Assembly (NCBI GenBank): GCA_945865375.1
Contig: CAMBEJ010000013.1
Span: 1-59,748, forward strand
Source of the DNA: Akkermansia muciniphila
GTDB lineage: Bacteria > Verrucomicrobiota > Verrucomicrobiia > Limisphaerales > F1-80-MAGS106
Direction: 5' to 3'
DNA length: 59,748 nucleotides
Shown: positions 51,782 to 59,748 of the stretch, piece by piece
How positions within the stretch are numbered: the first letter of the stretch is position 1
Layout: every line of letters begins with the position of its first letter
Translations under genes and position numbers: made by a program
Notes under the pieces: generated by a model
Database searches by the model: none
What the model was told of the DNA's origin: nothing
What the model saw: only the letters and a program-made list of their open reading frames with translations

Positions 51782-52530
51782 TTCCATCGGCGGCTCTCAA
51801 CAGCTTTGCAGTTCAGGAACAGAAAAAACAGCGTGATGCTGAGGTAGAACACCACGTGCCTTGTGTCCACGATGCCCCGGACAAAGTCCCGCATATGCTC
51901 CATCATGGACATCTGTCTCAATACTTTCGGGAACCACCCTGGCAAGGTGGAAACGCTCGGGGCAAGAAAACTCAGCAGATACAGCCCCACTCCAACCGCA
52001 AAACTGGTCATGGCCGCGATGATTTGGCTGTGAGTGATCGAAGAAGCGAAGCATCCCAAGGAGATGTAAACACACCCCAAGAGAAGGATGCCCAGCACCG
52101 TTCCTATGGCCGCCCCCGGCTCCAGCGCCGTGGGATCCCCTGTGAGCTGCTTGATCAACCACAAACACCCAAGCAGGGGGGTCCACATCACCAGGTAGAA
52201 CACCATCGCACCCAGGAACTTGGCCAGCACCACCGGCACGTCGCCAACCGGCGCGGTCATCAAGGTTTCGTAGGTTCCAGAATACTTCTCAAGGGCAAAT
52301 GTTCGCATGGTGATCACCGGAGTTGCGATAAGCAGGATCAGCCAGAAATAGAGCGTTTCGTAAAAGAACTCCGCCAGGGGCGTATCGGATCCCTCCTGGG
52401 TCAAGACAGAGACGAGGCTGTAAAAACTCAGCCCGAGCAACATTTGCACGCTGGCAATCACCACGTAGCCCGATAAAGTTCCAAAATAGCCTCCTAGCTC
52501 CCGCCTCACCAATGTCAAAAAAATACGCAT
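51778..52530 (-). CDS. ABC-2 type permease (GldF-like)
   Basis: A 250-residue protein starting ATG at 52530 (MRIFLTLVRRELGGYFGT), in preference to a TTG one codon earlier. Six hydrophobic segments fit the ABC-2 permease layout: VVIASVQMLLGLSFYSLV, TLYFWLILLIATPVITM, FLGAMVFYLVMWTPLLGCLW, VLGILLLGCVYISLGCF, MTSFAVGVGLYLLSFL and VFYLSITLFFLFLN. The sequence EKYSGTYETLMTAPVGDVPVVLAKF is characteristic. It lies 4 bases after the ATPase gene and overlaps the gldG-like gene. Confidence 0.92.
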   Translation of the reverse strand: MRIFLTLVRRELGGYFGTLSGYVVIASVQMLLGLSFYSLVSVLTQEGSDTPLAEFFYETLYFWLILLIATPVITMRTFALEKYSGTYETLMTAPVGDVPVVLAKFLGAMVFYLVMWTPLLGCLWLIKQLTGDPTALEPGAAIGTVLGILLLGCVYISLGCFASSITHSQIIAAMTSFAVGVGLYLLSFLAPSVSTLPGWFPKVLRQMSMMEHMRDFVRGIVDTRHVVFYLSITLFFLFLNCKAVESRRWK

Positions 52531-52534
52531 CAAA

Positions 52535-53557
52535 TCAGCCCTCCTCCTCTTCCCGTGAGGCGTGTGTTAAATGCACAAAAATATCCTCCAAACTGTGACG
52601 GTTCCGCCCCAGATCACGGAGCTTCCACTTGTGCCTTACCGCCAGATCGAAAACCATCGGGCGCAAGTCCACCCCATCCTGGGGCGTCAAGGCGCACCGG
52701 ATGTAGTCCCCATCCATCGGGGACAAGTTGAACTCAAGCACTTCGGGCGACCCCTCCCAGCAAGCCCTCAGTTCGGGCTCGGGGGCTGCTATTTCCGCCA
52801 CCACATGCCCTCCGCCGCTCACCATCCGTTGCAAGTTCTGGGTCGTGTCCGAAGCTAGAATCTTTCCTTGGTTCAGGATCAAAACCCGGCCGCAGGTCAT
52901 CTCCACCTCAGGCAGGATGTGCGTCGACAACAACACCGTGTGTTTGCCAGACAAATCTTTGATCAACTGGCGGACCGATCGGATTTGGTTCGGGTCCAGT
53001 CCTATCGTAGGCTCGTCCAGGATGATCAAATCCGGCTCGTGGACCAGGGCGTCCGCCAACCCCACCCGCTGACGGTAGCCTTTCGAGAGTTGGCCAATCA
53101 GCTTCCCCGACACCTCCTCCAAGCCGCACTGACTCAGCACCACATCCACTCGGTCGCGGGCGCGGGCACCCATCACTCCCTTGAGCCGAGCCCTGAACTT
53201 GAGATACTCGCGCACTCGCATGTCCGTGTGCAGCGGGTTGTTTTCCGGCATGTAGCCGATGCGCCGACGCACCTCGTCCGGTTCGTGAAACACATCGAAC
53301 CCTGCCACGCGCGCCGTGCCTGAGGTGGCGGGCATGAACGACGAAAGGATGCGCATCGTCGTGCTCTTGCCAGCTCCGTTCGGCCCCAAAAATCCTACGA
53401 TCTCGCCCCGGCCCACCTTGAAGCACAGCCCGTCGATGGCCTTATGTCTCGAATATCGTTTGGTCAAATCTTGAACTTCGATCATCCAGGAATCGCTGCT
53501 CTCGACGCCTCGTTCGTCTTCCACCAATCCGTCCCGGCCACCGTCGGGGAGGTTCAT
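52535..53557 (-). CDS. ABC transporter ATP-binding protein (GldA-like)
   Basis: A 340-residue ATPase. Walker A is GPNGAGKST (about residues 58-66), the signature is QLSKGYRQR, Walker B is LIILDEPTIGLDP, and the switch His is in LLSTHILPEVE. The C-terminal extension after about residue 235 is typical of GldA/NatA-type exporters. The ATG at 53557 overlaps the HtrA stop as ATGA, supporting it over the internal ATG at 53485 (MIEVQDLTKRYS). Together with the permease and GldG-like protein it forms a complete exporter. Confidence 0.93.
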   Translation of the reverse strand: MNLPDGGRDGLVEDERGVESSDSWMIEVQDLTKRYSRHKAIDGLCFKVGRGEIVGFLGPNGAGKSTTMRILSSFMPATSGTARVAGFDVFHEPDEVRRRIGYMPENNPLHTDMRVREYLKFRARLKGVMGARARDRVDVVLSQCGLEEVSGKLIGQLSKGYRQRVGLADALVHEPDLIILDEPTIGLDPNQIRSVRQLIKDLSGKHTVLLSTHILPEVEMTCGRVLILNQGKILASDTTQNLQRMVSGGGHVVAEIAAPEPELRACWEGSPEVLEFNLSPMDGDYIRCALTPQDGVDLRPMVFDLAVRHKWKLRDLGRNRHSLEDIFVHLTHASREEEEG

Positions 53558-54945
53558 CGCAACACCGCCTCGGTCGTCGCCATGTACGAATGGATGAAGC
53601 GGCCTTCAATCTGTTCCGCCACGAGTGATAGGGTGACCTTTTCTCCTCGGCCCCTCGCATGAAGGGCCCGCGCCGCCGCCACGATTGTGGGCGTCGGCTG
53701 CCGGTCAATCGCCTGAATGATGAAGCGCCGCTCCAGCTTTGCCGCGGCCGCAGGGCTGTCCTTTTCGACTCCCGCCACAATCAGCCCCGAAGTCGCACCC
53801 ACTCCGAGGTTCTCCGCTAGTTTCGGCGTGAGCTGCTGCAAACTCGCCCCAAGCCGTTTCTGGATCAGCTCGACGTTAAAAAATGTCTCCTCACGGATCT
53901 GGCGCACCTTGAGATCCTTCGTGTCGCCCCCGCGCTTGATCCTGAGCGCGATGTCCTTTCCGACGCCCGCTGCCAGCAGGAGACGGTTCATCTCGATAAA
54001 AGTCCTGGGCACTGTGTTCTCAACCGCCACGATGACATCGCCAACTTTCAACCCCGATAGGGCTGCCGGGCTGTCCTTCTCGACCGATTGAACCTGGAGC
54101 GATCGCACCCCGGCATTCATGCGCGCGCCAAACCACAGGCCGTCCAGTTCGGGGGTGAAGATCTCAGAAACCGCCTCCGCCACAACCTTGATCGGGATTG
54201 CGAAGCTGATTCCCTGACCGCCCTTGAGCACCGCCACATTGATCCCAATGACTTCGCCTCTCAGGTTGATCAAGGGGCCTCCACTGTTGCCGGGGTTGAC
54301 AGACGCGTCCGTTTGCAACCAGTCCTCGATGTTCAAAGCCTCGTCGGTTTGGGTTGGGCGTCGGCTTTTTGAACTCAAAATCCCCCGGCTCACCGACCCT
54401 CCCAGCCCAAAAGGATTGCCCAGAGCCAGCACCGTCTCGCCGAGGAACAAATCGTCGTCAGGGGCAAACCGCGCCGCCACGAATGTTTGCCCCGGTTTGC
54501 CCTTCAGTTTGAGCAACGCCAAATCCGTCCCGCGCTTCAGCGCCAGAACCTCAGCCTCAAGCGGCTTCGCCTGGTCGTTGAGTTTCACCCAGACTTTCGT
54601 AGCCCCACGCACCACATGGTCGTTCGTCACCACATATCCCGTCTCGTCAATGATCACTCCCGAGCCTCGGCTATACTCGGTCTGAGCCTGCCTGCGCCGC
54701 CGGTAGCCGAAGAAATCCTGCAAGAGGTCCTCGTAAGGATCCCGACTCTCGACGACCGTTTCCGTTCCGATATTCACCACGCTCGGCATGATCCGCTCCA
54801 CCGCTTCGACAGCGGCGTCACGTCGCACGTCTGCTTGGATGGCGGGTTGCCCTGGCACTTCCGCCGCTTGTGCCACGCACAAAGCGGAGGCAACCATCAG
54901 CAGGCAGCACCCCGACACCACCGCCGGCCTCCGAGCCAGGCCCAT
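53554..54945 (-). CDS. HtrA/Deg-type serine protease with two PDZ domains
   Basis: The frame extends to 55086, but the ATG at 54945 starts a good signal peptide (MGLARRPAVVSGCCLLMVASALCVAQA), giving 463 residues; 54972 is also possible. The trypsin-like domain has all triad blocks: His in VVTNDHVVRGA, Asp in GTDLALLKLKG and Ser in DASVNPGNSGGPL. PDZ1 starts near VQSVEKDSPAALSGLKVGDVIV; PDZ2 near SGLIVAGVEKDSPAAAAKL. It acts in the periplasm on misfolded proteins. It is the first gene of the leftward block with the Gld-type exporter, linked by a 4-base overlap. Confidence 0.93.
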   Translation of the reverse strand: MGLARRPAVVSGCCLLMVASALCVAQAAEVPGQPAIQADVRRDAAVEAVERIMPSVVNIGTETVVESRDPYEDLLQDFFGYRRRRQAQTEYSRGSGVIIDETGYVVTNDHVVRGATKVWVKLNDQAKPLEAEVLALKRGTDLALLKLKGKPGQTFVAARFAPDDDLFLGETVLALGNPFGLGGSVSRGILSSKSRRPTQTDEALNIEDWLQTDASVNPGNSGGPLINLRGEVIGINVAVLKGGQGISFAIPIKVVAEAVSEIFTPELDGLWFGARMNAGVRSLQVQSVEKDSPAALSGLKVGDVIVAVENTVPRTFIEMNRLLLAAGVGKDIALRIKRGGDTKDLKVRQIREETFFNVELIQKRLGASLQQLTPKLAENLGVGATSGLIVAGVEKDSPAAAAKLERRFIIQAIDRQPTPTIVAAARALHARGRGEKVTLSLVAEQIEGRFIHSYMATTEAVLR

Positions 54946-55144
54946 CTTGATGTTGTAATTTCGACAATCCATGAACTCTGTGACAACCAAGTTCCGCTTC
55001 CTGTTCGGAAACTCCAAGGGAAAAATCCCCAGCACCCATCCCGGCCCGATTTGAGGACAAAATGAGGTGCCACGGCAAGAACGCATCGCCGCGTCTTGGA
55101 ACCATGACTGCCCCTTCCCGCATGGCTGAGCGGCCGCTGTTCTC

Positions 55145-55257
55145 TTGAATCAACCCTGGGCTGTCAAGCAGGGCTGATTCAAGAACACTTCGGGGCGGGG
55201 ACGGCTCGTCCCCGGTTCGAGTGCCTGACAGAGAGCACCTGGGGACGGGCCGTCCCC
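55145..55257. repeat. Cluster of three hairpins in a divergent intergenic gap
   Basis: Three inverted repeats lie between the divergent HtrA and DUF2851 genes: TTGAATCAACCCTG/CAGGGCTGATTCAA (55145-55158 with 55169-55182), GGGGACG/CGTCCCC (55197-55213), and GGGGACGG-G-CCGTCCCC (55241-55257). The phrase ATCAGCCCTGGCTGTCAAG recurs near 55300. A looser GGGGAACGG...CCGTCCCC copy lies at about 56999-57025. They look like REP-type intergenic units. Confidence 0.75.
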
Positions 55258-55334
55258 ACCCCCGGCAAAATTCGCCTGAGCGTCCGCTGGTTTCTTAAAT
55301 CAGCCCTGGCTGTCAAGCTCCGCAAGTTTCATCC

Positions 55335-56918
55335 TTGACTTTGCAGGGCGTCCCGGCGAAATGCAACGCCAAGGTGAGGTTCTACCCGTTTAATGCCAGT
55401 CTGCCAGGTCCGTTCGCGACCGCGTTCGATTCATTCAACGAATCATCCGCCAATCCTCCGGAACTCTTGCTGCAAAAGATCTGGGCCCATCAGCGTATCA
55501 AACGAGGAGACCTTCGCTGTGACGATGGACGACGCGTCCGCATTCTTCATCCAGGTTTTTGGAATCGCGGCCCTGGCCCCGACTTCCTCAACGCCGTGAT
55601 CCATTTCGAACAGGATCCCCCGGAGGTCGGGGATGTCGAGATCGATGTGGTCAATTCGGGGTGGCACGGACACAACCATGACATCAATCCCAACTTCGGC
55701 CACGTTCTGTTGCGCGTGCTTTGGGAATCGGCTGCCCCCTCCAGCTCAGCACCGCCTGTCCTCGCTCTCAAACCGGTCCTCGACGCCCCATTGCCCGAGC
55801 TCGCACTCTGGCTGGAGAGCCCCCTAGTCGCCTCTATGGACCTCCGCGGCCGATGCTGTGCTCCACTCGCTTCACTCGAGACATCGCGCGTCCTGGACTT
55901 GATCCAGGAAGCTTCCCAGGTGCGCCTTCGCCGCAAAGCGTTCCGCTTTCATTCCCGAGCCCGAACCTCTGGGTGGGACCAGGCGCTGTGGGAAGGCGTT
56001 TTCGCCGCGCTGGGCTACCGTCACAACACTTGGCCCATGTTAAGTATCGCGGAACACCTCCCCGAGTTGATCGCCGACCTCACCGCCGGTGAAGGCCGCC
56101 GACTCCACCTCCAGTCCAGGCTTCTCGGTGTGGCGGGTTTCCTCCAATGGGGTCCAACAAACCGCCCCCATGACACCCCCTCGGCATTCCAGAAAGAAGA
56201 CATCCTGAGCCCACTCCTCCTGAGCGTAGGATCCATCCCTGAAATGCGAGCGGATCATTGGCGTATTTTCTGGGACTATTGGTGGCGCGATAGGGATTTG
56301 TTTTCGCCTCGAATTTTGCCGCCTCAGGTGTGGCGGCTTGCCTCGACGCGGCCTGCCAATCGACCCGAGCGGCGTCTTGCGCTCGCGTCACACTGGCTGC
56401 TCCGTCCGAACTTTGTGCGCATGCTGGAAGAATGGATGGTCGCCCCTCACCCGCATCCGGAACTCCAGTTGTTTGACCAACTCCAGCCGGATCCTGATCC
56501 TTTCTGGCGCGCTCATTGGACTCTCGACCGGGCCGCTACGCAAGGATCGTCGGCACCCCTTCTAGGCATGTCCAGGGTCGGCGACCTCGCCATGAACGTA
56601 TTCTTTCCGTGGCTCTGGGCTCGCGCGCGCGCCGGAGGTAACTGCGAGCTGCAGGATGCCGTCACTCATCGCTACATGGCATGGCCTCCGAGCCAGGACA
56701 ATCAAGTTTTGAAACTGGCACGCCAGCGCCTTTTTGGGGATCGCCCCAACGCGATTCCCACGACGGCGGCAACGCAGCAAGGCATCCTGCAAATTGTCGC
56801 TGATTTTTGTCAGCAGTCCAACGCTCTTTGCGAGCGTTGTCAGTTCCCCCGTGTGGTGAAGGAGTTTGAGTTCAGTCAGACGATGCCTGAAGGGGCAGGC
56901 ACGAAGGGGCAACAATGA
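55335..56918 (+). CDS. DUF2851 family protein
   Basis: The open frame encodes 527 residues. The family start is PPELLLQKIWAHQRIKRGDLRC, DGRRVRILHPGFWNRGPGPDFLNAVI, then GDVEIDVVNSGWHGHNHDINP, matching DUF2851 (a Bacteroidota and PVC family of unknown function). The end has a Cys-containing segment, QGILQIVADFCQQSNALCERCQFPRVV. No ATG precedes the domain in frame; TTG at 55335 or GTG at 55374 are the candidates, so the exact start is uncertain. No signal peptide is seen. Confidence 0.88.
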   Translation: MTLQGVPAKCNAKVRFYPFNASLPGPFATAFDSFNESSANPPELLLQKIWAHQRIKRGDLRCDDGRRVRILHPGFWNRGPGPDFLNAVIHFEQDPPEVGDVEIDVVNSGWHGHNHDINPNFGHVLLRVLWESAAPSSSAPPVLALKPVLDAPLPELALWLESPLVASMDLRGRCCAPLASLETSRVLDLIQEASQVRLRRKAFRFHSRARTSGWDQALWEGVFAALGYRHNTWPMLSIAEHLPELIADLTAGEGRRLHLQSRLLGVAGFLQWGPTNRPHDTPSAFQKEDILSPLLLSVGSIPEMRADHWRIFWDYWWRDRDLFSPRILPPQVWRLASTRPANRPERRLALASHWLLRPNFVRMLEEWMVAPHPHPELQLFDQLQPDPDPFWRAHWTLDRAATQGSSAPLLGMSRVGDLAMNVFFPWLWARARAGGNCELQDAVTHRYMAWPPSQDNQVLKLARQRLFGDRPNAIPTTAATQQGILQIVADFCQQSNALCERCQFPRVVKEFEFSQTMPEGAGTKGQQ

Positions 56919-57219
56919 GACCCAAAATCACAGCCTCAGAACTCCTGACCTCATTGAAAACGGATGGCACCATCCTCAGCCCGAAGGCCTCCGTATAGGG
57001 GAACGGTGCGCTGCGCCGTCCCCGACCGCGCAGAAGCGGGCGGAATTGAAATGAGAACTGCTGGTTCCACCCATCAATTTCTTGACCAGTTCCATGGGCT
57101 GCTTTATAAGTTGGCCTAGGTTGGCGACCTTAAAAACAAACCTCAGCGTTTGGTGCTGCCGCGATAACTTGCCACCAGCACACGACGGGTTGGGGTTTGT
57201 TTTCTGGAGGGCAGATAAC
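56919..57219. other. Gap before tRNA-Ser, probable promoter region
   Basis: No convincing gene. It holds a loose GGGGAACGG/CCGTCCCC inverted repeat (about 56999-57025) and a good promoter-like pair at 57082-57110. The frame at 56866-57054 has no family motif. Confidence 0.5.
57082..57110 (+). promoter_or_regulatory. Sigma-70-type promoter for tRNA-Ser
   Basis: TTGACC (57082-57087), a 17-base spacer and TATAAG (57105-57110) form a strong primary-sigma promoter. Transcription from about 57117 would reach the tRNA at 57220 after a leader of about 100 bases. Confidence 0.6.
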
Positions 57220-57311
57220 GGAGAGATGGCTGAGTGGTCGAAAGCGACGGTTTGCTAAACCGTTATACGGGTTAAACCGTATCGGGGGTACGAATCACCC
57301 TCTCTCCGCCA
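57220..57311 (+). tRNA. tRNA-Ser (anticodon GCU)
   Basis: Acceptor arms GGAGAGA (57220-57226) and TCTCTCC (57301-57307) pair fully; G at 57308 is the discriminator and CCA is encoded to 57311. The anticodon loop TTGCTAA gives GCU (57254-57256) on a perfect ACGGT/ACCGT stem. The long variable arm ATACGG/CCGTAT is the serine class mark. The T arm is unusual: GGGGG-TACGAAT-CACCC has a G-A mismatch and TAC where TTC is expected. A truncated integrase follows 108 bases after the CCA, which suits an attachment site. Confidence 0.88.
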
Positions 57312-57418
57312 CTCTATCAAGGACTTACAGAAGATTCGGAAAGCCTGGAATTCAAGGGCAGTTGAAATTTTCCTATCGGTTTCCTATCATTCCTCATCGT
57401 TCCTAACGGTGCTGCGAT

Positions 57419-58855
57419 ATGAAAAAAGATGAGTTCCGCAGGGGGGTCAAGAGCGGCTCAGCGAGCGTCAAAATTATTCGTTACCTGAGCAAGGGCTACA
57501 CCTATTTCCGTTTGGAGTGGTGGCTTTCAGGGAAGCGCTACACCGAAAACTATAAGGATGAAGCCGCAGCGACCGAATCCGCGATCACCAAGGCATCACA
57601 ACTTTCTCGCGGGGATATCGACGTTGCGCGGCTGTCCGGTGTGGATCGACTCATCTACGGGAGAGCTTTGGAATTCGTCAAGGACACAGGGCTCAGTCTG
57701 GACGTCGCGGCCTCCCAATTGGGGGAGGCTCACAAGCTCCTCAACGGCACTTCCTTGCTGGATGCCATTCGGTTCTGGGCTGCCCACCATCCCCGGGGAG
57801 AAGATAACCGCACCGTGCGACAGATCGTGGACGAGATGTTGGCTGAGAAAGAGCGCTCCGGGCTCCGCGACCGGCATCTTGGGGACCTCCGAAGCTGTCT
57901 GAATCGCTTTGCCGACGCGTTCAATTGTCCAATCGGCTCGGTGACCGCCCCGCTTGCCGCGCAGTGGCTCGACAGGGTGGGGGCCTCCCCTCTGAACTAC
58001 AACAATTTCCGACGCGTCACAACCACCCTGTTCCGCTTTGCTCAGAAGAAGCGCTATGTGCCCGCAGGTTTCAACCCGGCGGGAGAAACCACGCCGCGCA
58101 AGTCGACCTCCAAAGAGATCGAAGTTTTCACCGCCAATGAACTGGCGAAGCTCCTTGCTTCTTCTGATGCGGAGATCCTTCCCCTGCTTGTTCTGGGGGC
58201 TTTTGCCGGACTCCGCTGCAACGAACTGCTCAGGCTGGACTGGAGCGACGTTCGGCTCTCGGAAGGGGTTATTGTGGTTTCAGCGGCCAAAGCAAAAACG
58301 ACCAGCCGGCGCACGGTCCCAATCTCCGAAACCCTCCGAGCCTGGTTGCTTCCAATCGCAAAAGATTCCGGCCCAATCTGGACTTTGAGCCACTCCTACC
58401 AAAGCGCGCGGCAGCGGGCGACGGCTCACAGGGCGGGGGTCGTTTGGAAAGATAATGGACTGCGTCACACCTGGATCTCTTGTCGGCTCGCGGAGCTGAA
58501 GGACGAAAACCGCGTTGCCTTGGAAGCAGGGACACTTCAAGCAGCCGGGATTCGCTTCATTGACTCCCCCGAACCGGAGTCTATCGAAATCCCATACCAC
58601 GACATGGAAGGGAAGCGGACGGGCTTCTGCCGCTACCGGCTGCCGAAGGAGCGTGCTGGTGGTCAGAGATACCACCAAGCTCCTGGAAGCGGGACCCGCG
58701 CCTCAACGTCGGAGACGGTGACCAGGAACAGATACAGGGCCAACGATGTGCAATCGCAGCGGTCAATGTGGTTGTCGCGAACCAGGCGATGGTCCACCCA
58801 GTTGAAGCTGGGTGGAACTTGGCGGACACGATCGGGTCGGATCAGTCGTTTGTGA
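57419..58855 (+). pseudogene. Mobile-element scar: truncated tyrosine integrase joined to a primase-like piece
   Basis: The single open frame has two unrelated parts. Residues 1 to about 373 are an integrative-element tyrosine recombinase: arm-binding N-terminus, core-binding domain (TVRQIVDEMLAEKERSG) and catalytic boxes GAFAGLRCNELLRLDW and DNGLRHTWIS. The C-terminal end with the final box and tyrosine is missing, so it is inactive. From about 58536 the frame continues as GIRFIDSPEPESIEIPYHD and RYHQAPGSGTR, like a DUF3854 primase segment of an integrative element, then loses similarity. It looks broken, with about two breaks. Its place next to tRNA-Ser marks an old insertion. Base composition is like the host, suggesting long residence. 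Confidence 0.75.
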
Positions 58856-58860
58856 ATCAT
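58663..58860 (-). pseudogene. Fragment of an IS21-type accessory HTH-like ORF
   Basis: From ATG 58860 the leftward frame reads MIHKRLIRPDRVRQVPPSFNW, VDHRLVRDNHIDRC and ALYLFLVTVSD, recalled as the second accessory ORF often carried before istA/istB-type transposase genes. Homology ends near 58710, at the join with the primase-like piece. The remaining half and the transposase genes are absent. Confidence 0.6.
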
Positions 58861-59356
58861 AGGGTGATGGTAGTTTTTCCCGGGGAACCAGCCCCACGAT
58901 GTTAATCCCTTGGATTATCAAATTCCGCCCGACCTCAGCGATGTGATCTTGTAACCTACTCCCGGTGACCATGGAGATAAGGCCGACAAACGCAGGGTGT
59001 TCGGTAAGAGCGAGATCTTGTAACGCAACGGGATCTGGTGACGGTACGTTACAAGATCTCGTTCCAGCGTTAAGTGCCTCCAAATCAGCGAGTTGATTGG
59101 GTTTTGAAGGAGATCTCGATCGCTTCCAATAGCCGGGATGAGTTGCCCGCCACTTCTGGACCCGCTCCACGTTCTCGGCGTCGCGGAAGTGATTTCGGTT
59201 GCCTGGTTTTCTCAGCCAACGCCGCTGACTGGCGGCTTTGCTGGCTCGGCGACAATCAGGAGCCAAACAGAAACACTGACGACTTGAATTATGAAAGTCG
59301 GGGGTGAAATAAGTGTTGCAGCAGGCGCACTTGCGTCGGTTGGGCTTGGAACTCAT
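58763..59356 (-). CDS. Zinc-ribbon protein of an IS21-type accessory set
   Basis: From ATG 59356 (MSSKPNRRKCACCNTYFTPD) the frame gives 197 residues. Cys pairs CACC and CFCLAPDC form a zinc-ribbon-like head, followed by RRASKAASQRRWLRKPGN and VERVQKWRATHPGYWKRS, a basic, DNA-binding-like segment. The later HPAFVGLISMVTGSRLQDHI is also family-typical. Proteins of this kind are recalled next to transposase accessory ORFs in proteobacteria and PVC bacteria; the function is unproven. The frame overlaps the second accessory ORF by about 100 bases and may end earlier in homologues. The preceding gap (59357-59566) holds three GGAAGAAAAC copies. Confidence 0.65.
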   Translation of the reverse strand: MSSKPNRRKCACCNTYFTPDFHNSSRQCFCLAPDCRRASKAASQRRWLRKPGNRNHFRDAENVERVQKWRATHPGYWKRSRSPSKPNQLADLEALNAGTRSCNVPSPDPVALQDLALTEHPAFVGLISMVTGSRLQDHIAEVGRNLIIQGINIVGLVPREKLPSPYDSQTTDPTRSCPPSSTQLQLGGPSPGSRQPH

Positions 59357-59369
59357 CGTCTGCCAAGCG

Positions 59370-59484
59370 GGAAGAAAACGCAGCCCTCTAATCAATCAAA
59401 AACCGGTCCGGAAAGAAGAGACAAAAACCAAGAAGGAAGAAAACATTTCGTCCGAATTTCGAAGAATATCAAACGGAAGAAAAC
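59370..59484 (+). repeat. Three copies of GGAAGAAAAC
   Basis: Identical 10-base copies at 59370-59379, 59435-59444 and 59475-59484 in an A-rich stretch upstream of the leftward zinc-ribbon gene. They could be iteron-like protein sites or chance in purine-rich DNA. Confidence 0.4.
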
Positions 59485-59566
59485 GGAATTTCAAACCGCC
59501 CCTTTTTCCCCACTATCATTCCGCCGCTGACAAACGTTGAGCGTTCTCCAAAAACCCGCCAGAACC

Positions 59567-59743
59567 ATGAGCCACTTCGTCAACATCAAAACCCGTATTA
59601 CCGAGCGAGAGCAACTCGTCGCCGCGCTTCAGGCCATGCATTTGCAATACCAGGCCAACGAACGGGAGGAGCTTGTCGTCTGCGACTATCAGGGCAAAGA
59701 AACTTTCAACGTCCAACGTTCAACTCTCAACGTTCAGAGATGA
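59567..59743 (+). pseudogene. Truncated DUF1257 protein
   Basis: ATG 59567 starts MSHFVNIKTRITEREQLVAAL, the exact DUF1257 (Ycf35-like) opening. The family motif continues through LQYQANEREELVV and DYQGK, then changes into TFNVQRSTLNVQR, which is the translation of a CAACGTTCAACTCTCAACG-type dispersed repeat, and stops at 59741. About two thirds of the normal 120-130 residues are missing. Homologues usually stand next to a ferredoxin and an AAA ATPase, which may lie beyond the window. Confidence 0.7.
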
Positions 59744-59748
59744 AGACC

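Noticed and set aside
56866-57054. 62-codon ORF after DUF2851
   Set aside because: Overlaps the DUF2851 end and a GC hairpin; no recognisable protein features.

Overview
The window looks like a chromosomal piece of a high-GC Verrucomicrobium (PVC group), probably a soil or freshwater relative of Pedosphaera or Limisphaera. This rests on gene content: several dehydrogenase propellers ending in a single CxxCH haem domain (the Pirellula/Verrucomicrobium type), PQQ-like propeller proteins, ThuA and SASA-type esterases, DUF6807, DUF2851 and GldG/DUF4340 genes. Starts mostly lack a Shine-Dalgarno sequence, and neighbours often overlap as ATGA. No database search was possible, so family names come from motif recognition.

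Region 1 (1-33.3 kb, all on the + strand) is an export-oriented catabolic region. It starts inside a 14-bp tandem repeat and then carries SASA/SGNH esterases, a five-haem cytochrome with a PA14-like domain, beta-propeller dehydrogenases, two ThuA-like proteins, a sialidase-like protein, PQQ-like propellers, and a protease with two HExxH domains. A small transport and regulation island sits inside it: hydroxyacid dehydrogenase, AraC regulator, MFS carrier and MOSC protein. Together these suggest uptake and oxidation of complex, partly acetylated glycans, with electrons passed to c-type haems. One dehydrogenase gene and a sulfatase are broken.

Region 2 (33.4-39.3 kb) is a divergent locus. Leftward: a MerR regulator resembling the N-terminal half of LitR/CarH, DUF2892, SRPBCC, a thioredoxin-like protein and a CrtO-like acyltransferase remnant. 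Rightward: fasciclin, a sigma-factor fragment, a PQQ-like propeller, a LOV-like PAS protein without the photoactive cysteine, and a truncated SDR. It reads like a light/oxidative-stress regulon that has been eroded by deletion.

Region 3 (39.4-55.1 kb) starts with a frameshifted HEAT-repeat gene. A long leftward series follows: HtrA protease, a Gld-type ABC exporter (ATPase, permease, GldG), DUF4340, an AsmA-like protein, topoisomerase III and a GT9 glycosyltransferase.

Region 4 (55.3 kb to the end) holds a DUF2851 gene, a tRNA-Ser(GCU) with a mobile-element scar directly downstream (truncated integrase joined to a primase-like piece, and accessory ORFs of a probable IS21-type element), and a truncated DUF1257 gene. 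Dispersed inverted repeats lie in several intergenic gaps. The recurring theme is loss of gene segments: about ten reading frames are cut, internally deleted or frameshifted next to intact operons.
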